Source: CAUSKK01 sp963532425
Lineage (GTDB): Bacteria; Pseudomonadota; Gammaproteobacteria; Cardiobacteriales; Cardiobacteriaceae
Direction of reading: 5' to 3'
Length of the DNA: 43,707 nucleotides
NCBI GenBank assembly: GCA_963532425.1
Contig: CAUSKK010000017.1
Span: 1 to 43,707, forward strand
In this document: positions 27,689 to 35,088 of the stretch, piece by piece
Numbering within the stretch: position 1 is the first letter of the stretch
How the letters are laid out: every line of letters starts with the position of its first letter
Notes under the pieces: generated by a model
Database searches by the model: none
What the model was told of the DNA's origin: nothing
What the model saw: the letters and a program-made list of their open reading frames with translations, nothing else
Program-made: the position numbers and the translations under genes

Positions 27689-28759
27689 ATGAAAGAACAG
27701 CATAGAAAGGCCCTTGAAGCGGTGATGGCACAGTTGGATAAGCAATTTGGCAAGGGTACGGTGATGCGGCTGGGAGAACAGACCAGCCATGACATTGAAG
27801 TTATCTCCACCGGCTCCCTCGGTTTGGATATCGCCCTGGGCGTGGGCGGTCTGCCGCGCGGACGCATCGTTGAAATCTACGGCCCGGAATCCTCGGGCAA
27901 AACCACCCTGACCCTGCAGGTCATCGCCGAAGCCCAGAAGGCCGGCGGTATGGCTGCTTTCATCGACGCCGAACACGCCCTCGACCCGGTCTATGCCAAG
28001 AAAATCGGCGTGGACACGGATAATCTCTATGTAACCCAGCCCGACCACGGCGAACAGGCCCTGGAAATCGCCGATGCCCTGGTGCGCTCCGGTGCCTTCG
28101 ACGTCATCGTCATCGACTCGGTGGCGGCGCTGACCCCCAAGGCGGAAATCGAGGGCGACATGGGCGACAGCCACATGGGCCTGCAGGCCCGGCTCATGTC
28201 CCAGGCCCTGCGCAAACTCACCGCCAACATTAAAAAGGCCAATACGCTGGTCATCTTCATCAACCAGATTCGCATGAAAATCGGCGTCATGTTCGGCTCG
28301 CCGGAAACCACCACCGGCGGCAACGCCCTGAAATTCTATGCCTCGGTGCGCATGGACATTCGCCGCATCGGCGCCGTCAAGGAGGGCGACGAGGTGCTGG
28401 GCAACGAAACCAAGGTGAAGGTGGTGAAAAACAAGGTGGCACCGCCGTTTAAGCAGGCCGAATTTGAGATTCTCTACGGCGAGGGCATTTCCCGCACCGG
28501 CGAAATCATCGATTTGGGCGTCCAGGCCGACATCATTCAGAAATCCGGCGCCTGGTACAGCTACAACGGCGAAAAGCTCGGCCAGGGCAAGGAGAAGGTG
28601 CGCGCCTTCCTCAAGGAAAATCCGGCCATCGCCGCCACCATCGAGGCCCAGATTCGCGAAAAATACCTGAGCGGCTCTCTGGCGCTGGCGGAAATGAGCA
28701 GCGCCGAGAAGCTGGAAATCGCCGCCGAGGCCGACGGGGACGACGAGGGCGAGTTCTAA
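27689..28759 (+). CDS. recA: Recombinase RecA
   Basis: This 356-residue RecA has Walker A GPESSGKT at residues 65-72, Walker B VIVIDSVAAL, and loop L1 EGDMGDSHMGLQARLMSQALR. Loop L2 is INQIRMKIGVMFGSPETTTGGNALKFYASVR. The C-terminal domain ends in the typical acidic tail (EADGDDEGEF). It forms filaments on single-stranded DNA for homologous recombination, including natural transformation, and triggers LexA cleavage where LexA exists. It is followed 3 bp later by recX. All motifs are ordinary. Confidence 0.98.
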   Translation: MKEQHRKALEAVMAQLDKQFGKGTVMRLGEQTSHDIEVISTGSLGLDIALGVGGLPRGRIVEIYGPESSGKTTLTLQVIAEAQKAGGMAAFIDAEHALDPVYAKKIGVDTDNLYVTQPDHGEQALEIADALVRSGAFDVIVIDSVAALTPKAEIEGDMGDSHMGLQARLMSQALRKLTANIKKANTLVIFINQIRMKIGVMFGSPETTTGGNALKFYASVRMDIRRIGAVKEGDEVLGNETKVKVVKNKVAPPFKQAEFEILYGEGISRTGEIIDLGVQADIIQKSGAWYSYNGEKLGQGKEKVRAFLKENPAIAATIEAQIREKYLSGSLALAEMSSAEKLEIAAEADGDDEGEF

Positions 28760-28762
28760 ACC

Positions 28763-29200
28763 ATGCACGATAATCCTGACCACGGGCGCCTAAGCGCCCG
28801 TTTTTTACGGGCGCTGGGCCGGCGCGAGCACTCCCGCCGCGAGCTGGAGAGCAAGGCTTTGCAGGCCGGCTTCGCCCCGGAACTTATCCGCACGGTGCTG
28901 GACGAGCTGGTCGCCGCCGGCTACCAGTCCGACGAGCGCTTCGCCGCAAACTGGGCACGCTACCAGGCGGGCCGGGGCCAGGGGCCGCGCAAAATCGCCG
29001 CCCAGCTCCAGCAGAAGGGCATCGACGCCGAGCGGATTGCGGCCGCCCTGGCCCCCTTCGACTGGGAAGAAATCGCCGCAGCCCTGCATGGACGAAAATA
29101 TAATGAAACCCCCGCGCGCAGCGCCGCCGAACGGGCTTCACGCCAGCGTTTTCTGCTCCAGCGGGGTTTTTCTTTTGCTGAAATCAAGAAACTGCTATGA
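28763..29200 (+). CDS. recX: RecA regulator RecX
   Basis: This 145-residue all-helical protein of three-helix repeats caps and limits RecA filaments. ARFLRALGRREHSRRELESKAL is the N-terminal RecX signature. VLDELVAAGYQSDERFAANWARYQAGRGQGPRKIAAQLQQKGI is the conserved centre, and ASRQRFLLQRGFSFAEIKKLL is the usual end. Position and length fit. The first codons carry a complete intrinsic terminator (28783-28806), so full-length recX message should depend on read-through from recA. Its TGA overlaps the alaS ATG by 4 bp. Confidence 0.93.
   Translation: MHDNPDHGRLSARFLRALGRREHSRRELESKALQAGFAPELIRTVLDELVAAGYQSDERFAANWARYQAGRGQGPRKIAAQLQQKGIDAERIAAALAPFDWEEIAAALHGRKYNETPARSAAERASRQRFLLQRGFSFAEIKKLL
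28783..28806 (+). terminator. Intrinsic terminator embedded in the 5' coding region of recX
   Basis: CGGGCGC (28783-28789), a CTAA loop and GCGCCCG (28794-28800) are followed directly by TTTTTT. It lies about 25 bp past the recA stop but inside codons 7-15 of recX. It resembles the leaky recA terminator known between recA and recX in E. coli, shifted into the gene. Confidence 0.75.
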
Positions 29201-31809
29201 CCACAAAATTTTCCACCAATGACATTCGCACCCAATTCCTGAAATTCTTCGAGGGCCGTGGCCACAAAATCGTCCATTCCTCGTCGCTGGTGCCGGCCAA
29301 TGACCCGACCCTGCTGTTCACCAACGCCGGCATGGTGCAGTTCAAGGACATCTTCACCGGTCTGGAAACCCGCGACTACAAGCGCGCCACCACCGCCCAG
29401 CGCTGCGTCCGCGCCGGCGGCAAGCACAACGACCTGGAAAACGTCGGCTACACCGCCCGCCACCACACCTTCTTCGAGATGATGGGCAACTTCAGCTTCG
29501 GCGACTACTTCAAGCGCGATGCCATTCAGAACGCCTGGGATTTGCTCACCACCGTCTTTCTGCTGCCGCCGGAAAAGCTCTGGGTAACGGTCTACCACGA
29601 GGACGACGAGGCCTTCGACATCTGGCACAGGCAAATCGGCCTGGCCCCGGAACGTATCATTCGCATCGGCGACAAGCCCGGCAAGGCCAAGTATGAATCG
29701 GACAACTTCTGGGCCATGGGCGACACCGGCCCCTGTGGCCCCTGCTCGGAAATCTTCTATGACCACGGCCCGGAGGTCTGGGGCGGCCTGCCCGGCACGC
29801 CCGAGGAGGACGGCGACCGCTATATCGAAATCTGGAACCTGGTCTTCATGCAGTTCGAGCGCGACGCCAGCGGCCAGATGAAAAAGCTGCCGAAGCCCTC
29901 CATTGATACGGGCATGGGCCTGGAACGCATGGCTGCCGTGCTCCAGCACGTCCATTCCAACTACGACATCGACATCTTCCAGAACCTGATTCGCCGGGCC
30001 GCCGAGCTGACCGGCTGCGGCGACCTGGAGCACCCTTCCCTGAAGGTCATCGCCGACCACATCCGCGCCACGGTCTTCCTCATGGTGGACGGGGTGCTGC
30101 CGGCCAACGAGGGCCGGGGCTATGTGCTGCGCCGCATCATGCGCCGGGCCATTCGCCACGGCTACAAGCTCGGTCAGAAACAGCCGTTCTTCTACCGGCT
30201 GGTGCCGACGCTGATTGCCGAAATGGGCGCCGCCTACCCGGAAATCGTGCTGGCGGAAAAGGACATCAGCGCCGCCATTCGCCGCGAGGAGGAGCGCTTC
30301 GCCCTGACCCTGGAGGGCGGCATGGAGCTGCTGGAAAAGGCCCTGGAGAACACCCAAACCATCGACGGCGAGACCATTTTCCGCCTCTACGACACCTACG
30401 GCTTCCCGGTGGACCTGACCGCCGACATCGCCCGGGAACGGGAACTGGCGCTGGATTTGGACGGCTACGAAAAACTCATGGCCGAACAGAAGGCCCGGGC
30501 CAAGGCCGCCGGCAAATTCACGGCGACGGTGAAGCTGCCGGTCAGCGGCAAAACCGAATTCCTCGGCTATGAGCAGCTCAGCGCCGAGGCCACCGTGCAA
30601 AATATCTTTGTGGAGGCCAGCGCCGTGCAGAACGTTAGCGCCGGCAGCGAGGCCGTGCTCGTCCTCGACCGCACGCCCTTCTATGCCGAAAGCGGCGGCC
30701 AGGTGGGCGACCAGGGCACCATTCGCAGCAGCGACGGCGTTTTCCGCGTCCTCGACACCCAGAAGCAGGGCGATTGCTTCCTGCACTTCGGCACGGTGGA
30801 AAGCGGCGAAATCCGCGTGAACAGCCGGGCCACGGCCAGCGTGGACGAGCAGCGCCGCGAGGCCATTCAGCGCCACCACTCGGTTACCCACCTGCTGCAC
30901 AAGGCCCTGCGCGACCGGCTCGGCACCCACGTGCAGCAGAAGGGTTCCCTCAACGACGTGAGCCGCACCCGCTTTGACTTCTCCCACGAGGGCCCGCTTA
31001 GCGCCGCCGATTGGGTCGCCATCGAGGACGCCATTAACCGGCAAATCCTCGCCAACGGCGCCGTCCGCACCGAGGTGATGGGCTACGAGGAGGCCAAGAA
31101 CACCGGCGCCATGGCCCTGTTCGGCGAGAAATACGGCGACCGGGTGCGGGTGGTCTTCATGGGCGAGGACAACTATTCCGTGGAGCTCTGCGGCGGCACC
31201 CACGTGAAGCGCCTCGGCGAAATTGGTCTGGCCAAGCTGACGGCGCAGAGTGCCGTGGCCGCCGGCATTCGCCGGGTGGAACTGGTTACGGGCCTGGAGG
31301 CCCTGCGCCTGGTGCGCCAGCAGGAGGGCCTGCTCCAGGAGAGCGCCGCCCGGCTCAAGGTCAGCCCCGAGGCCCTGCCCGGCCGCATCGACAGCCTGCA
31401 GCAGCAACTGAAACAGCAGGAACGGGAAATCGCCCAGCTGCAGCAGCAGCTGGCCACCGGCGGCGGCGGCGACCTGAGCCCGCAGACCATCAACGGCTGG
31501 ACGGTGCTGGCCCTGCAGCGCGACCAGCTGGACAGCGGCGTGCTGCGCGACACGGCCGACCAGCTGCGCGATAAATACCGGGCCGACGTGGTGGTGCTGG
31601 CCAGCGCCGCCGGCGACACGGCCCGGCTAGTGGTATCCGTGGCCAAGGGTGCGGCGGCTCTGCACGCCGGGAATCTGATTCGCGACCTGGCCCGCCACAT
31701 CGACGGCAACGGCGGCGGCCGCCCGGACTTCGCCCAGGCCGGCGGTAAAAATCCGGCCGGACTGCCCACGGCCCTGGCGGCCCTGCCGGCGGTGCTGCCC
31801 CCGAAATAG
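29197..31809 (+). CDS. alaS: Alanyl-tRNA synthetase
   Basis: This 870-residue class II synthetase has the catalytic domain start DIRTQFLKFFEGRGHKIVHSSSLVP, motif 2 TAQRCVRAGGKHNDLENVGYTARHHTFFEMMGNFSFGDYFK and motif 3 GMGLERMAAVLQ. The editing domain carries the zinc ligands HSVTHLLH and CGGTHVKR, and a C-Ala domain closes the protein (DVVVLASAAGD ... GGGRPDFAQAGG). It charges tRNA-Ala and clears mischarged Ser/Gly. It is co-translated with recX through ATGA. The terminator at 31828 ends the recA-recX-alaS unit. Confidence 0.98.
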   Translation: MTTKFSTNDIRTQFLKFFEGRGHKIVHSSSLVPANDPTLLFTNAGMVQFKDIFTGLETRDYKRATTAQRCVRAGGKHNDLENVGYTARHHTFFEMMGNFSFGDYFKRDAIQNAWDLLTTVFLLPPEKLWVTVYHEDDEAFDIWHRQIGLAPERIIRIGDKPGKAKYESDNFWAMGDTGPCGPCSEIFYDHGPEVWGGLPGTPEEDGDRYIEIWNLVFMQFERDASGQMKKLPKPSIDTGMGLERMAAVLQHVHSNYDIDIFQNLIRRAAELTGCGDLEHPSLKVIADHIRATVFLMVDGVLPANEGRGYVLRRIMRRAIRHGYKLGQKQPFFYRLVPTLIAEMGAAYPEIVLAEKDISAAIRREEERFALTLEGGMELLEKALENTQTIDGETIFRLYDTYGFPVDLTADIARERELALDLDGYEKLMAEQKARAKAAGKFTATVKLPVSGKTEFLGYEQLSAEATVQNIFVEASAVQNVSAGSEAVLVLDRTPFYAESGGQVGDQGTIRSSDGVFRVLDTQKQGDCFLHFGTVESGEIRVNSRATASVDEQRREAIQRHHSVTHLLHKALRDRLGTHVQQKGSLNDVSRTRFDFSHEGPLSAADWVAIEDAINRQILANGAVRTEVMGYEEAKNTGAMALFGEKYGDRVRVVFMGEDNYSVELCGGTHVKRLGEIGLAKLTAQSAVAAGIRRVELVTGLEALRLVRQQEGLLQESAARLKVSPEALPGRIDSLQQQLKQQEREIAQLQQQLATGGGGDLSPQTINGWTVLALQRDQLDSGVLRDTADQLRDKYRADVVVLASAAGDTARLVVSVAKGAAALHAGNLIRDLARHIDGNGGGRPDFAQAGGKNPAGLPTALAALPAVLPPK

Positions 31810-31827
31810 GCGCTTCCCCCTCAAGCA

Positions 31828-31854
31828 AGGCTGGCCTCCGGGCCGGCCTTTTTT
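31828..31854 (+). terminator. alaS terminator
   Basis: AGGCTGGCC, TCCG and GGCCGGCCT form a 9-bp stem with one G-T pair, followed by TTTTTT. Unlike many terminators here it does not use the AGCGCT palindrome. Confidence 0.85.
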
Positions 31855-31860
31855 GTGGCC

Positions 31861-32073
31861 GAAGGGGAGCGCTTCGATGCCCCCGGCCTCGTTCTGGCGA
31901 AGCGCTTCGTTCTCTACCCGCCGAGGGAAGTGCTTCGTCCCGGGTCGGCTGTTTTTACCGAAGCGCTTCGGTTTTAAAACGGCCAACGGGGACGCCCGGC
32001 CCGGTCTTCGTTTGGGTGGGCCCAAAGGGGGAAGCGCTTCGTTCCCGCCGACCTCTAAACCGAAGCGCTTCGG
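31861..32073. repeat. Palindrome array 2: five AGCGCT copies before a Sel1 gene
   Basis: Five palindromes plus one decayed copy (GAAGTGCTTC near 31928) fill the gap between alaS and the first Sel1 gene. Segment 31864-31908 closely matches 33498-33541 of array 3: the same asymmetric palindrome, RATGCCCC, GGCC and TGGCGAAGCGCTTC, at nearly the same length. No gene was seen in 31810-32140. Confidence 0.8.
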
Positions 32074-32140
32074 CTGCGGCCGCTTGTATTCCGCCGCCCT
32101 TTCCCCATAAACGTCGTTTTCTAATTTTGTGGAGATTCCC

Positions 32141-33466
32141 ATGACCCAAAAATTTTTCCCCGTTCTTCTGACGCTGGCCCTGCTGGCCGGCCCCGGCGTC
32201 GCGGCCCCCGCTGGGGGAAGCGCTTCGGCCCCGGTTGCCAAAAATGAAGCGGCCCCGCTGGCCGAAGCCCGGGCCGCCTATAACCGCAGGGACTACGCCC
32301 AGGCCCGGGAAATCTGGCAGCCCCTGGCCGAGGCCGGCAATGCGGAGGCCCAATTCAATCTGGGCTATCTCTATCGGAAGGGCTGGGGGGTCAAACCGGA
32401 CGACGTCCAGGCCCGCCGGTGGTACGAGCAGGCCGCCGCCGCCGGCCATGCCGAGGCCCAGCAGAATCTGGGCTTTCTCTATGACCAGGGCCTGGGCGGC
32501 CCCCAGGACGATGCCAAGGCCCGCCAGCTCTACGAACAGGCGGCGGCGGCCGGCAATGTCCTAGCCCAATACAATCTGGGTGTTTTCTACAGGGAGGGCC
32601 GGGGCGGCAAACGGGACTATGGCCAGGCGAAGGCCTGGTTTGAGAAGGCGGCCGCCGCCGGCAATGCCAGCGCCCAGGTGAATCTGGGGGCGCTCTATGA
32701 ACAGGGCCTGGGGGTCAAGGCCGACCTGAACAAAGCCCGTGAACTTTACGAACAGGCGGCGGCGGCGGGCAGTGCCGATGCCCAGGCCAATCTGGGCCTG
32801 CTCCACAGCCGGGGGGCCGGGGTTAAACCGGACTACGAGCTGGCCCGCCAGTGGCTGGAGAAGGCCGCCGGCGCCGGCCAGGCCAACGCCCAGCTCCATC
32901 TGGGCCACCTCTACGCCCGGGGCCTGGGGGTGAAGGCCGACCCGGCCAAGGCCCGCCAGCTCTACGAACAGGCGGCGGCGGCCGGTGATGCCGAGGCCCA
33001 GTACACCCTGGGAACGCTTTACGAAACGGGCGCGGACGTCAAGGCCGACCCGGCCCAGGCCCGCCGATGGTATGAGAAGGCCGCCAGCGCCGGCAATGGT
33101 GCTGCCCAGAACAAGCTGGGGGTCATCTATGCCCAGGGCCGGGGGGTCAAACAGGACTATGGCCAGGCCCGCCGGTGGTACGAGCAGGCGGCCGCCGCCG
33201 GCAATGGCAATGCCCCATACAATCTGGGCCTGCTCTATGCCAAGGGCCAGGGCGTCAAGCAGGACTACGCCCGGGCGCGGGAATGGTTCCAGAGGGGGGC
33301 CGAGGCCGGCGATACCGATGCCCAATATAATCTCGGCGCCCTCTATGCCCTCGGCCAGGGCGGCCCCCAGAATTTGACCGAGGCCCGGCGCTGGTTCCTG
33401 AAGGCCGCCGCCCAGGGCGACGAGAACGCCAAGCAGGCGCTGCAAAAACTCAAAGGCCGCCGCTAA
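32141..33466 (+). CDS. Secreted Sel1-repeat protein 1 (ten repeats)
   Basis: This protein of 441 residues has a signal peptide (about 1-22, cleaved near GVAA/PA) and a half-TPR-like segment (about 40-67). Ten 36-residue Sel1-like repeats follow (about 68-427), with the pattern A-x-A-Q-x-N-L-G-x-L-Y...G-x-G-V...D...A-R-x-W-Y-E-Q-A-A-A-A-G. Sel1 repeats form alpha-solenoids for protein binding; in bacteria they include envelope and host-interaction proteins. Function here is unknown. The ATG at 32141 has GGAG 6 bp upstream; a GTG 12 bp earlier is rejected. A palindrome encodes GGSASAP just after the signal peptide. Confidence 0.88.
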   Translation: MTQKFFPVLLTLALLAGPGVAAPAGGSASAPVAKNEAAPLAEARAAYNRRDYAQAREIWQPLAEAGNAEAQFNLGYLYRKGWGVKPDDVQARRWYEQAAAAGHAEAQQNLGFLYDQGLGGPQDDAKARQLYEQAAAAGNVLAQYNLGVFYREGRGGKRDYGQAKAWFEKAAAAGNASAQVNLGALYEQGLGVKADLNKARELYEQAAAAGSADAQANLGLLHSRGAGVKPDYELARQWLEKAAGAGQANAQLHLGHLYARGLGVKADPAKARQLYEQAAAAGDAEAQYTLGTLYETGADVKADPAQARRWYEKAASAGNGAAQNKLGVIYAQGRGVKQDYGQARRWYEQAAAAGNGNAPYNLGLLYAKGQGVKQDYARAREWFQRGAEAGDTDAQYNLGALYALGQGGPQNLTEARRWFLKAAAQGDENAKQALQKLKGRR

Positions 33467-33475
33467 TCCCGGGGT

Positions 33476-35015
33476 GAAGCGCTTCCGGCCCGCAAAAGGG
33501 GAGCGCTTCAATGCCCCGGCCCGGTGCTGGCGAAGCGCTTCCGGCGGAGGAAATCGTTCCGGCCGAAGCACTTCATTTCGGCCGCCCCCGTCGTGTGATG
33601 AACCTCTGCCGGGTCGGGCAAGAAGGCCAAATCCCACCGTCTGCCAATGGCGAAGCGCTTCGTTCCAACGAAAAAGGAGGAAGCGCTTCCTTTTTGTCGC
33701 CGTTTTCCCAAGCGAAGCGCTTCCTTCCAAAGGACGGGCTTTAAACCCGCCCGGGCCGGGGTCGTCCGAAGGGGAAGCGCTTCATTTTTATAAAGTGTGA
33801 AAGGGCGAAGCGCTTCACTCTGTCCAGATGCCGAAGCGCTTCACTGCCAAGACGATTCTCGGCGCCCCCGGCCCGTTTTCATTTCAAACTGTCAAAAGGG
33901 GGAGCGCTTCGTTCTCGTCCTTCAGACTTTTACTTCCAATGAAGCGCTTCCGGCCGAGAAGGTTGTTCCAACCGAAGGCTTTAGTGGCTAGGCAAAGAAG
34001 GAAGCGCTTCGTTTGAGCTGGAGTAGAAAGCTAAATCCCGGCGCTCGCTAATTGCTCGGCCAAATGGGGGAAGCGCTTCCCTCCGGGCTGGGGCAAAAGA
34101 CCAAATCCCGCCGCCACTGATGTTAAAGCGCTTCGGGCTGAGGCAGTCGCTCCAACCGAAGCGCTTCGGTCGCACCTGCTGGATTTTTAAATGAAGCGCT
34201 TCCTTCCCAAAGATGACCAAACAACAAAGCACTTCCAGCAGCTAAAAGGGGAGCGCTTCGGCCGGGGGAAATCGTTCCGACCGAAGTGCTTCGGTAGTTG
34301 AACCAAGGGGAAGCGCTTCGCTCAGATGAAAGCTGGAAAACGCGCCGGCCGGAAAAGTCGTCCTTAACGAAGCGCTTCGGGGCCAGCGGCCATTGGCAGC
34401 GCTGGCCGGGCCAAAGGGGAAGCGGTTGCTTCGTCGGCGACTCGCCGTTGGCCCGCCGGGCTGGGACAGAAGACCAAATCCCGCCGCCCGCTGATGTCGA
34501 AGCGCTTCCGGCTGAAAAGGCTGTCTCCAATGAAGCGCTTCGTTCTGTTTTAGAGGGGAGCGCTTCGTTCTTGTCCTTCAGACTTTTACTTCCAGTGAAG
34601 TGCTTCGGCCGGGGGAAATTGTTTCGGCCGAAGCGCTTCTGGATTTTTAAAACATCATTGGCCCCGGCCAAAAAGGGGAGCGCTTCGTTTGAGTTGGGGT
34701 AGAAAGCCAAATCCCGGCGCCCGCCAATGTCGAAGCGCTTCCGACTGAAAAGGCTATCTCCAATGAAGCGCTTCGGTAGTTGAGCCAAGGGGAAGCGCTT
34801 CGTTCTGTTTCGGAGGGAAGCGCTTCCCTTCCTTCGACCGGCCTTTCTGAAGCGCTTCGGGGCCAGTGGCCATTGGCAGCACTAGCCCGGGCCTAAAAAG
34901 GGGAGCGCTTCGTTCTGGAGAATTGGAGGGCAGCGGTTGCTGCGCCGGCGGCTCGCGGTTGGCCCGGCGGGGCTGGCCCGGTTTTTGTTTGGACGAAAAA
35001 GGGGGAGCGCTTCTT
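33476..35015. repeat. Palindrome array 3: about 31 AGCGCT copies with recurring spacer modules (NIME-like)
   Basis: About 31 cores by hand count lie in 1.54 kb, with at least five decayed copies (for example GAAGTGCTTC near 34283 and 34597, and GAAGCACTTC near 33565). Recurring segments between palindromes include 33901-33956 with 34557-34611, 34001-34053 with 34677-34729, and 34369-34466 with 34849-34975. The CCAAATCCC module occurs at 33609-33661, 34083-34134, 34456-34508 and, in part, 34019-34050 and 34691-34743. All seven asymmetric copies read GGAGCGCTTC on the plus strand. Open frames here are accidental: the palindrome contains no stop in any frame. The 1.6-kb gap 33467-35088 holds no convincing gene. 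Confidence 0.88.
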
Positions 35016-35088
35016 GGCCCCGCCCGCCGGGTTCCGATATGGCGGAGTCGCGGCGCCCCCCGTTTGTCCCAACCACCCAGGAGTTCCC

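Noticed and set aside
28960..31407. 815-codon minus-strand open frame opposite recX and alaS
   Set aside because: It is a shadow of alaS, with low-complexity Gly/Ala/Val/His composition typical of antisense frames.
34123..34788. 221-residue minus-strand open frame inside array 3
   Set aside because: It consists of palindrome translations (KRF, SAS, EAL) and spacer; the palindrome has no stop in any frame, so long open frames arise by chance.
33476..35015. CRISPR array
   Set aside because: The repeat is only about 10 bp and palindromic, spacing is irregular, spacers recur rather than being unique, and no cas gene is in the window.
33476..35015. Integron attC cassette array
   Set aside because: There are no coding cassettes between repeats, no attC-type R-box core and no integrase; units are only tens of bases long.
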